DNA from: Streptomyces sp. Go-475
GTDB taxonomy: Bacteria; Actinomycetota; Actinomycetes; Streptomycetales; Streptomycetaceae
Direction of reading: 5' to 3'
Assembly (NCBI RefSeq): GCF_003330845.1
Contig: NZ_CP026121.1
Location: 2,523,501 to 2,587,500, forward strand
DNA: 64,000 nucleotides
Shown here piece after piece: positions 26,460 to 32,799 of this stretch. A program made the translations under genes and the position numbers. The notes under the pieces are model-generated. The model saw only the letters and a program-made list of their open reading frames with translations, was not told where the DNA came from and did no database searches. Each line of letters starts with the position of its first letter. Positions within the stretch are counted from its first letter, which is position 1.

Positions 26460-27436
26460 CCGCTGCTCCAGTTCAGGAGGTTGATGCCGAGCTTGGGCGT
26501 GCCGTTGGCGTTGCCGTCGTAGTAGTGGTAGACGATCAGGTCGCCGTCGGCGTCCTTCAGGATCGACTGGCCACCCGGGCCGATGACGCTGCCGTGCGAT
26601 TCGAGGACGGGTGTGCCGCCGTTGTTCATCAGGTCGACGCCGTTCTTGTCGCGGTAGGGCCCGGTGATGCTGGACGCCCGCCCGACCTTGACCTTGTACG
26701 TCGAGCTGGTCCCGTTGCAGCAGGTGTCGTACGAGGCGAAGAGGTAGTAGTAGCCGTTCCTCTTGACGATGAAGGGCGCCTCGACGGCCTTGGTCCCGGT
26801 CGGCCGGGAGGCGAGCGAGTACCGGGTGGTGTTCGAGCTGAGCTGCTTCCCGGTGGACGGGTTGATCTGGATCATCTTGATCCCGGTCCACCAACTGCCG
26901 AACGACAGCCACCACTTGCCGTCGTCGTCGACGAAGAGGTTCGGGTCGATGGCGTTGAAGTCGCTGGAGGAGTTCGAGGTGTAGACGGTCCCCTGGTCGG
27001 TCCAGCTGCCCGGCTGGCCGGTGCTGGAGGTCGCGAGGCCGATGGCGGACGTGTTCGAGCCGAACTTCGAGACGGAGTAGTACATCAGGTACTTGCCGCC
27101 CTGGTACGAGATGTCCGGCGCCCAGGCCTCCGGGACGGACGAGTAGTTCCGCCACCAGCTCGGCCGGCTGGAGAAGGCGTCGGCGCCGTTTCTGAAGGCG
27201 GTGCGGTCACTGCTGGTCTTGTTGGCGATGCCGCCGCCGGTGGCGTAGAGCAGGTACTGGCCGGACGACGTGCGGATCATCGACGGGTCGTGGGTGACGA
27301 CGTCGCCGGTGACGCGGCCGGGGTTGGGGTACGCCGACGCCGTGCTCGGGATCAGGGCGAGCAGGGCCGCGGTGGGGAGGGCGAGCAGGGCGGTTCGCCT
27401 GCGGAGCGGGCGGGGCGTGCGGGGACTGCGGCTCAT
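26441..27436 (-). CDS. Secreted GH43 endo-1,5-alpha-L-arabinanase
   Basis: 331 aa from ATG 27436 with GGAGGA ahead. The signal segment TALLALPTAALLALIPSTASA follows an Arg-rich n-region. GH43 catalytic set: general base Asp in THDPSMIR, pKa-modulating Asp in NAIDPNLFV, acid Glu in KAVEAPFIV. Other arabinanase marks are SYQGGKYLMYYSVSKFGSNTSAIGLATS, SFGSWWTGIKM and FASYDTCCNGTSSTYKVKVGR. The 38555-39526 protein is a clear paralogue (same CC-G-STYK-KVGR segment). It cleaves internal linkages of arabinan outside the cell. First gene of a two-gene unit with an identifiable promoter and operator. Confidence 0.92.
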   Translation of the reverse strand: MSRSPRTPRPLRRRTALLALPTAALLALIPSTASAYPNPGRVTGDVVTHDPSMIRTSSGQYLLYATGGGIANKTSSDRTAFRNGADAFSSRPSWWRNYSSVPEAWAPDISYQGGKYLMYYSVSKFGSNTSAIGLATSSTGQPGSWTDQGTVYTSNSSSDFNAIDPNLFVDDDGKWWLSFGSWWTGIKMIQINPSTGKQLSSNTTRYSLASRPTGTKAVEAPFIVKRNGYYYLFASYDTCCNGTSSTYKVKVGRASSITGPYRDKNGVDLMNNGGTPVLESHGSVIGPGGQSILKDADGDLIVYHYYDGNANGTPKLGINLLNWSSGWPVAY

Positions 27437-27468
27437 GCGGGTCCTCCTTGCGGTGGGGGCAATACGCC

Positions 27469-27505
27469 GTGCGACATCTCGAACAGCGATCGCAAGTTCG
27501 AACGG
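27469..27505. promoter_or_regulatory. Shared 37-bp operator, copy 3
   Basis: TCGAAC at 27479 and 27498, 19 bp apart, with core AGCGATCGCAAG between. It is nearly identical to the copy at 42695 (AGCGCTCGTAAC) and to the IclR copy (GGCGATCGGCAT). It abuts the -10 box on the minus strand. A third TCGAAC is at 27515 inside the promoter spacer. Confidence 0.75.
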
Positions 27506-27534
27506 ACCGTAGAATCGAACACCTTGCGCGTCAA
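27506..27534 (-). promoter_or_regulatory. Promoter of the GH43 pair
   Basis: Read on the minus strand: -35 TTGACG (27534-27529), 17-bp spacer, -10 TACGGT (27511-27506). Identical boxes and spacing precede the operon at 42679. The -35 overlaps the last codons of the adjacent ATP-binding-protein gene. Confidence 0.7.
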
Positions 27535-28037
27535 TGGTCCGCGCAGCACCTGTCGCCGGGCGCCGGGTCGCGGGAGGACACGGCCAGCCACCCCGGCACA
27601 TCGACCTCGGCACGGACGGTCTTGCCCAGGGGCTCCCGGTCGAGCACCTCCCACCGGTCGGCGAGCGCGTCGACCAGGACGAACCCCCGCCCGTGCTCAT
27701 CGAGGGGCCGGAGCGGCCGCACGGCCCCCGGAGCGGGCGGACGCGGCGGCCCGCTGCGGGTGTCGGCGACCTCCACCCGGACGCCGCCCGTGAGGAGCGC
27801 CAGCCGCAGTTCGAAGTCCCGGCCGGGCACGCGCCCGTGCGTCACGGCGTTGGCCGCCAGCTCGGCCACGATCGCGCCGACCGCTTCGGAGACGTCCGTC
27901 CCGTAGGGGATGCCCCAGCTGTGCAGCTGGTTCAGCGTGAGGTGGCGGGCGAGACGGGCACCGCGCGGGGTGGAGCTGAAACGCTGCCTGAACACACGTA
28001 CGGTAACCGGGCTTCGGGAGGCGGACTGTGACGTCAT
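27531..28037 (-). CDS. ATP-binding protein, anti-sigma-factor-like (HATPase_c)
   Basis: 168 aa from ATG 28037 (MTSQSASRSPVTVRVF). GHKL-type ATPase motifs: VGAIVAELAANAVTHGRVPG (N-box, Asn and His), VEVADTRSGPP (G1 box), and DEHGRGFVLVDALADRW (G2 box). It resembles the small SpoIIAB/RsbW-like proteins abundant in Streptomyces, often beside XRE/DUF397 pairs; most are untested. It is divergent from the XRE gene, with a perfect 12-bp palindrome between. Possible roles are kinase or anti-sigma activity; cytoplasmic. Confidence 0.85.
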   Translation of the reverse strand: MTSQSASRSPVTVRVFRQRFSSTPRGARLARHLTLNQLHSWGIPYGTDVSEAVGAIVAELAANAVTHGRVPGRDFELRLALLTGGVRVEVADTRSGPPRPPAPGAVRPLRPLDEHGRGFVLVDALADRWEVLDREPLGKTVRAEVDVPGWLAVSSRDPAPGDRCCADH

Positions 28038-28081
28038 GCGCCCAATCTGGCGGCTGGGAAGGGTGATTCTCCAGGCCGACG

Positions 28082-28108
28082 CCGCGTACGCTGCGGCAGC
28101 GTACGCGG
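28082..28108. promoter_or_regulatory. Perfect 12-bp inverted repeat, probable operator of the XRE/ATPase divergent pair
   Basis: CCGCGTACGCTG-CGG-CAGCGTACGCGG, midway between the divergent ATP-binding-protein and XRE genes. The short 3-nt centre fits a dimeric HTH operator better than a terminator. Confidence 0.55.
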
Positions 28109-28167
28109 TGACGGACTGGACAGTACCGGTGACTACCCGTGACGATTCGTGCGGGAGGTGACCGACG

Positions 28168-29010
28168 GTGGTCGATGGCGCGGTGGGGACGAACACGAAC
28201 GGCGAGCCGGAGTCGTCCGACAGTCTGCGGACGTTCGGAGCGGTGGTCCAGGGCTTGCGCGAACACGCGGGGCTGAGCCGGGAGGAGTTCGGGGAGCTGG
28301 TGCGGTTCTCCAAACATACGGTGGCTTCGGTGGAGTTGGGGCGGCGGATGCCGGATGCCACGTTCGTGGCCCGGGCGGAAGAGGCCCTCGGGATGACCGG
28401 CGTCCTCCAGAAGGCAGCGGGACGCTTGGAGCGGCAGCCGGGGCTGGCGGCGTGGTTCCGGCGGTGGGCTCAACTGGAGCAGGTGGCGATCACCCTGTAC
28501 ACCTACGAGTGCCGCATGGTCCCAGGCCTCTTGCAGACAGAGGCGTACGCACGCCAGTTGTTCATCGACGAGCTGCCCCCGCTGTGCGACGAGCAGATCG
28601 AGGCCCAGTGGGCAGCACGTGCAGAGCGGCAAAGGCTGTTGCAGGAGCGCCCGAACACCGCGTTCAGCTTCATTCTCGAGGAGCATCTCTTCCTACGGCG
28701 CACGGGCGGGACGCGGGTCACACGGGATCTCATCGACCACGTCCTGGGGATCGCGGAGTTGCGGAACGTGGAGATCCAGGTCATGCCGTTGATGCGGGAG
28801 TCTCATGCGGGGCTGCACGGCCCTCTGCAGTTACTGGAGACGCCGGAGAACCATTGGTTCTCCTACCTGGAAGGACAGCAGAACGGGCAGCTCATCAGCG
28901 ACCGGAAAGTAGTCAGCGTGCTCCAAAGGAGGTATGCCAGGATGCGTGCACAGGCTCTCTCCCTCCCAGACTCCGTGAGCCTGTTGCAGCGCTTGCGAGG
29001 AGACCTATGA
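28168..29010 (+). CDS. XRE-family regulator with DUF5753 (WhiJ/AbaA-type)
   Basis: 280 aa from GTG 28168 (GGGAGGTG upstream). N-terminal HTH about 20-75: VVQGLREHAGLSREEFGELVRFSKHTVASVELGRRMP. The C-terminal DUF5753 domain has EQVAITLYTYECRMVPGLLQTEAYAR, RQRLLQERPNTAFSFILEEHLF and VEIQVMPLMRESHAGLHGPLQLLE. Streptomyces genomes hold dozens of such regulators paired with a DUF397 protein and an ATP-binding protein, exactly the set found here; WhiJ and AbaA-locus members affect development and antibiotic production. The stop overlaps the DUF397 start by 4 bp (ATGA). Confidence 0.93.
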   Translation: MVDGAVGTNTNGEPESSDSLRTFGAVVQGLREHAGLSREEFGELVRFSKHTVASVELGRRMPDATFVARAEEALGMTGVLQKAAGRLERQPGLAAWFRRWAQLEQVAITLYTYECRMVPGLLQTEAYARQLFIDELPPLCDEQIEAQWAARAERQRLLQERPNTAFSFILEEHLFLRRTGGTRVTRDLIDHVLGIAELRNVEIQVMPLMRESHAGLHGPLQLLETPENHWFSYLEGQQNGQLISDRKVVSVLQRRYARMRAQALSLPDSVSLLQRLRGDL

Positions 29011-29189
29011 GCACCAGCGAACTGACGTGGTTCAAGTCGAGCTACAGCAGCAGCGGTTCGGGCGATTGCCTGGAGGTCGCTACCTGCCCGGAAACGATCC
29101 GCATCCGGGACTCGAAGAACCGCCAAGGCCCCCAACTCCACCTCTCCCGCACCGCCTGGTCCGCCTTCCTCACCCACGCCACCAAGTAA
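29007..29189 (+). CDS. Small DUF397 protein
   Basis: 60 aa. The whole protein is a single DUF397 unit: LTWFKSSYSSSGSGDCLEVAT, IRIRDSKN, and RTAWSAFLTHA. It is translated by ATGA coupling with the XRE regulator, and is thought from studied relatives to modulate or antagonise it. A hairpin terminator begins 5 bp after the stop. Confidence 0.93.
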   Translation: MSTSELTWFKSSYSSSGSGDCLEVATCPETIRIRDSKNRQGPQLHLSRTAWSAFLTHATK

Positions 29190-29193
29190 CCGC

Positions 29194-29233
29194 CGGGACC
29201 GCCCGCTTCGCTGCTCAGCCCCGGGCGGTCCCG
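29194..29233. terminator. Bidirectional hairpin terminator
   Basis: Perfect 12-bp stem, CGGGACCGCCCG and complement, with a 16-nt loop. It lies between convergent DUF397 and arginase-family genes and includes the last codons of the latter. Confidence 0.8.
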
Positions 29234-30054
29234 AACAGCGCGTCCACGATCCGCCGCAGTACGGCCTCTTCCTGACCGGTGTCCTCGCCCCGCTCGTACT
29301 CGGTCAGCGCGAGACCGGCGAGGGTGGACTCCTGCGTCAGCGCCCGCACCGCCCCCAGCAGGTCGTCGACGTCGATACCCCCGGGTTCCGGGGTGCCGAC
29401 GGCCGGGAAGACCCGCGGGTCGAGGACGTCGAGGTCGATGTGGACGTACACCGCTTCGGCACCGGTCGCGCGCACGGCGGCCAGGAGCGGCCCCGGTTCG
29501 GTCAGCTGCTCGACACCGACGTGCCGGATGCCGCGGCGCTCGACGAGGTCCCGCTCGCCCGGGTCCAGGGACCGGGCCCCCGCCAGCACCACGCGGTCGG
29601 CCGACAGGGTCCGCACGGGGCGCAGGCCCTGAGGTCCGTCGCCGATGAGTGCGCGCAGCACCATGCCGTGGAAGGCGCCGGAGGGCGACGACTCCGGGGT
29701 GTTGAGGTCTGCGTGCGCGTCGAACCACACCAGTGCCAGCCGGTCGCCGAACACGGAGAGCGCGGTCTCGACGGGGGCGAGATCGACCCCGCAGTCGCCG
29801 CCGACGGTCACGACGGTGTCGCCCGCCGGAACCTCGGCCAGTGCCTCGCGCACGGCGTGCAGGTGCCGTTCCAGCACGTCGGCGTTCCGTACGCCGCCCC
29901 GCGCGTGCCCGACGCCACTGTCGAGCCCGACCGCACACCGCCGGCCTGCGGGCATCAGCTCGGCCAGCCGGGCAGCCCCACCGCGCAACCGGCCGGCGGT
30001 CGCCGCCCCCGATCCCTGCCACTGGGCCACCTCAAGTACGACCAGACCGGACAC
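29215..30054 (-). CDS. Arginase/agmatinase (ureohydrolase) family protein
   Basis: 279 aa from GTG 30054 (GAGAGGAG ahead). The binuclear Mn site is conserved: GGDCGVDLAPV (where the family usually has GGDHS; here a Cys replaces the ligand His), WFDAHADLNTPESSPSGAFHGM, HIDLDVLDP and EYERG. The first-ligand His to Cys change is worth noting because that His binds the Mn-A ion; some ureohydrolase-like proteins tolerate it. A guanidino-compound hydrolase is likely, substrate unknown. It converges on the DUF397 gene and lies 64 bp beyond the start-proximal end of the YCII gene's 3' end. Confidence 0.85.
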   Translation of the reverse strand: MSGLVVLEVAQWQGSGAATAGRLRGGAARLAELMPAGRRCAVGLDSGVGHARGGVRNADVLERHLHAVREALAEVPAGDTVVTVGGDCGVDLAPVETALSVFGDRLALVWFDAHADLNTPESSPSGAFHGMVLRALIGDGPQGLRPVRTLSADRVVLAGARSLDPGERDLVERRGIRHVGVEQLTEPGPLLAAVRATGAEAVYVHIDLDVLDPRVFPAVGTPEPGGIDVDDLLGAVRALTQESTLAGLALTEYERGEDTGQEEAVLRRIVDALFGTARG

Positions 30055-30118
30055 GGGGATCTCCTCTCCACGGTGATCAACACAGCCTATGAGTGGTGGG
30101 GACACGCCGTTCGGTTCC

Positions 30119-30670
30119 TCACCGCCGCCCGCCGAACTCCCAGTCATGCACCTCGACCTCGGCGTACTGCCCCGAGGTCAGCACCGCACGGGCCGCCTCC
30201 GCATCCGCGGCCCGCACCAGTGCCGCCGTACCCACCCACACGGCACCGTCGTCGGACAGCAGCGGCCCGTACGCGATCAGTTCGTCCCGCACGGCATCCG
30301 GCACATCGAGGTCGACGCCGTCTCCCGAGCCGAACCCGAGCACGAGGTACCGCTGCCCGTCCGTCCGCCCACCGGGAAACTCCCACATGGTCCGCCCCAG
30401 CAGGTTCCGCCACCGCCGCAGCAGCACGTCCCGGTACACGCCCGCCTGGTAGTTGGGCTCGTCGAAGGCGAACGCACGGGCGGCTGTGGCATCCGGCAGG
30501 TCGACGATGTGGACACTGCCGGTGGGCGTCTCCCCGTCCGCGGCAAAGGTCGGCCCCCGGGCGATCAACTCCGCCTCGTACCGGTCCATGTAGGCCCAGT
30601 GTGCCTCGCCCAACTGCCTTCGCAGCGCCAGGGAACCGGGCCGGTCACGGTGGTAACAGAAGAACTCCAT
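30119..30670 (-). CDS. YCII-domain protein (two YCII-like halves)
   Basis: 183 aa. The first half reads MEFFCYHRDRPGSLALRRQL, then YMDRYEAELIARGPTFAADG, SVHIVDLPDATAARAFAFDEPNYQAGVYRDVLL. The second half repeats the pattern: AVRDELIAYGPLLSDDG, WVGTAALVRAADAEAARAVLTSGQYAEVEVHDWEFGG. YCII proteins are small alpha/beta-barrel proteins; a few are hydrolases or dehalogenase-like, most are unassigned. It is divergent from the alpha/beta hydrolase across a region with a perfect palindrome, so the two may be co-regulated. Confidence 0.8.
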   Translation of the reverse strand: MEFFCYHRDRPGSLALRRQLGEAHWAYMDRYEAELIARGPTFAADGETPTGSVHIVDLPDATAARAFAFDEPNYQAGVYRDVLLRRWRNLLGRTMWEFPGGRTDGQRYLVLGFGSGDGVDLDVPDAVRDELIAYGPLLSDDGAVWVGTAALVRAADAEAARAVLTSGQYAEVEVHDWEFGGRR

Positions 30671-30759
30671 GGCTGAGGATCTTTCCCCATGCCTCGGCCA
30701 AGTGGTCCACCGGCACCCCGTCCTGGCTGCCCCTTGCGTGATCAGCGACGAGCCTCCAT

Positions 30760-30776
30760 TATCAGGAATCCTGATA
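30760..30776. promoter_or_regulatory. 17-bp perfect palindrome, probable operator
   Basis: TATCAGGA-A-TCCTGATA in the 135-bp divergent space between the YCII and alpha/beta-hydrolase genes. Its A+T content stands out. No regulator gene is adjacent, so the cognate protein is elsewhere. Confidence 0.6.
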
Positions 30777-30805
30777 CTTTAAGTTTGTAGCGATGGGTGC
30801 CAGCC

Positions 30806-31699
30806 ATGTCATTCAGGCCCAGAATCCAGGCCAGAGGGGTTCAGCTGCTGCTCGGCCCAATGATGAGCCGCGTGCACAAGGATCTGCGCTTCACCGACAT
30901 CCCGAAGCGCACGGAATCCATCCGGGTGGAGACCGGCGCCGGACCGGTGACGTGCACCGTCTACCGCCCGCCGGCCGCCGCCGCGGCCCCAGCCCCCGTG
31001 TACGTCAACTTCCACGGCGGCGGGTTCGTGATCGCCCGCCCCCAGCAGGACGACCACATCTGCCGCTACATAGCCGCCACGGCCGACTGCGTGGTGATCA
31101 ACGTGGACTACGCCGTCGCCCCGCGGTGGCCGTACCCCGCCCCCGTCACCCAGGCGTACGACGTCACCGCCTGGGTGGCCGAGAACGGCGCCGCCAACAA
31201 CTGGGACGGTTCGCGACTCGCCGTGGGCGGACACAGCGCCGGGGCCAACCTGGCCGCCGCGGTCTGCCGCACCGCTCGGGACCGCGGCACCTTCACACCC
31301 CGCCTCCAGATCATCGACTCGGCACCGCTCGACCAACTCGCCGACCCGGCCACCAAGCAGTCACCCATCGCCAAGCCCCTGCTCACCCCTCAGCTCATGC
31401 GGGTCTTCACCGCCGCCTACGTCCCTGATCCCGCCGACCTCGCCCATCCGCTGGTGTCGCCCGGACTGGCCGACGACCTCGCCGGGCTGCCGCCCGCCCT
31501 GGTCATCACCGCGGAGCACGACCGCCTGCGCGACGAGGGCGACGCGTACGCCAAGGCCCTGGAAGCCGCCGGCGTGCCGGTCACCCACCGTTGCTTCGAG
31601 GGCGTCGACCACTACTTCACCCACACCGGCCCGGTACCGGCCGGGAAGGAAGCCATCGACCTGATGGCCACCACCCTGCGCACGGCACTCACGGCCTGA
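30806..31699 (+). CDS. HSL-family alpha/beta hydrolase (esterase)
   Basis: 297 aa from ATG 30806 (an in-frame GTG at 30797 is possible). Oxyanion motif HGGGF at about 70-74, nucleophile Ser-144 in GGHSAGANLAA, acid Asp in TAEHDRLRDEG, His in FEGVDHYFTH. This is the hormone-sensitive-lipase/BFAE group, which hydrolyses short-chain acyl esters. No signal peptide. It is transcribed away from the YCII gene with a shared palindromic operator, and ends before a strong bidirectional terminator. Confidence 0.92.
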   Translation: MSFRPRIQARGVQLLLGPMMSRVHKDLRFTDIPKRTESIRVETGAGPVTCTVYRPPAAAAAPAPVYVNFHGGGFVIARPQQDDHICRYIAATADCVVINVDYAVAPRWPYPAPVTQAYDVTAWVAENGAANNWDGSRLAVGGHSAGANLAAAVCRTARDRGTFTPRLQIIDSAPLDQLADPATKQSPIAKPLLTPQLMRVFTAAYVPDPADLAHPLVSPGLADDLAGLPPALVITAEHDRLRDEGDAYAKALEAAGVPVTHRCFEGVDHYFTHTGPVPAGKEAIDLMATTLRTALTA

Positions 31700-31811
31700 C
31701 CGCTGACAGAGGCCGACTCCCGCTCCGACCCTCGGTGTGCGCGCTCGCCCATGGTCGGCGGCCTCCCGGCCGGGACGGCTCCGGCCGGGGCCGGTAGGGG
31801 ACGCGGCGGCT

Positions 31812-31851
31812 GAGGGGCGGCCCGCCGGTCCCGGTCGGCGGGCCGCCCCTC
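31812..31851. terminator. Bidirectional hairpin terminator
   Basis: Perfect 15-bp stem, GAGGGGCGGCCCGCC and complement, 10-nt loop, between the convergent hydrolase and DUF4360 genes. Confidence 0.85.
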
Positions 31852-31857
31852 ACCCCG

Positions 31858-32511
31858 TCAGGACTTCTTCGGGCACTCCTTCCACGCCATGTGGTACACG
31901 GTGCTGATGTCCCCGTCCGTCGAGTCCATCGTCATGAAGCTGACCTTGTCGGCCACCTGCGTACCGGCGTTGACCCGCAGCTCCGTGTTGATGTTGAAGT
32001 TGCGCTGCACTCCGCAGGGCGCGTAGACGAGTTGGGCCCAGTCCGTCTCGTCCGTGGCCTGCCAGTTGTCGTTGTAGGGGCCGTTGAAGGGGTGGTTCCT
32101 GGTCACCGTGCTCGGCGAGCCCTGGAAGTAGTACGAGGCCCGCTGGGAGCCGCTCGCGCCGCGCTGGAGGGAGGCGAAGCCGCGGTAGTCGGCGCTGGCG
32201 ATGGCGTACGTGAAGCCCTGGGGCACGTGGACGATCAGGCTGAGCTGGCAGTTCCTGCGGAACGCGGTGGGGTCGGAGCCCCCGCCGGCCTGGGCGAGGT
32301 AGTCGCTGTAGGTCACCGTGAAGGCCGTGTTGTCCTCGGAGACGGCGACCGCCGCGGTGCCCTGGGGGCAGCCGGAGCCGTTCACGGTGGCGACCTTGAT
32401 GACGATCTTGTCCGGGGGCGGGTCGACGAACCCGGAGGACGGGGATTGCGCGGGAAGTGCGCTGGTGAGCAGTGCGGCGATCGCGCCGCTCAGGAGCAGG
32501 CCACCGGCCAT
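31858..32511 (-). CDS. Secreted DUF4360 protein
   Basis: 217 aa; ATG 32511 with GGGAG 4 bp ahead. The signal peptide MAGGLLLSGAIAALLTSALPA is followed by a beta-rich mature part: DKIVIKVATVNGSGCPQGTAAVAVSEDNTAFTVTYSDYLAQAG, FRRNCQLSLIVHVPQGFTYAI, and late CGVQRNFNINTELRVN. Three or four Cys may form disulfides. DUF4360 proteins occur widely in actinobacteria and fungi as small secreted proteins of unknown role. It is divergent from the GH35 gene across 288 bp in which I see no further gene. Confidence 0.85.
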   Translation of the reverse strand: MAGGLLLSGAIAALLTSALPAQSPSSGFVDPPPDKIVIKVATVNGSGCPQGTAAVAVSEDNTAFTVTYSDYLAQAGGGSDPTAFRRNCQLSLIVHVPQGFTYAIASADYRGFASLQRGASGSQRASYYFQGSPSTVTRNHPFNGPYNDNWQATDETDWAQLVYAPCGVQRNFNINTELRVNAGTQVADKVSFMTMDSTDGDISTVYHMAWKECPKKS

Positions 32512-32799
32512 GGTTCTCCCATCCGTTCGTGGGGGGTGGATCAGTGAGGGTGGATCTCGATAGGCATGGGCATGTCAAGACGACAGCGCATGCACCCCCG
32601 ACCTGTGACCATTCCATGGAGGAGCTGTGAAGGCCGGGAGCGGTCGCATCGTACGCAGCGGAGCGGGGGTCGGCCAGGTCGGTCTCCGGCCATTCACACC
32701 ACCGGTGATTCACAGCGGCCCCGCCCGCCGGGCGAGCGGTGTCCCCGGGCGCATAAGGTGCCTTTCACTACGGCATGCAGCACAACAGGAGGCGCTCCC
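32512..32799. other. Intergenic region between DUF4360 and GH35 genes
   Basis: 288 bp with short open frames but no codon pattern or motif of a real gene. It must hold the divergent promoters of both genes. AGGAGG at 32787-32792 is the ribosome site that fixes the GH35 TTG start. I see no copy of the shared sugar operator here. Confidence 0.5.
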
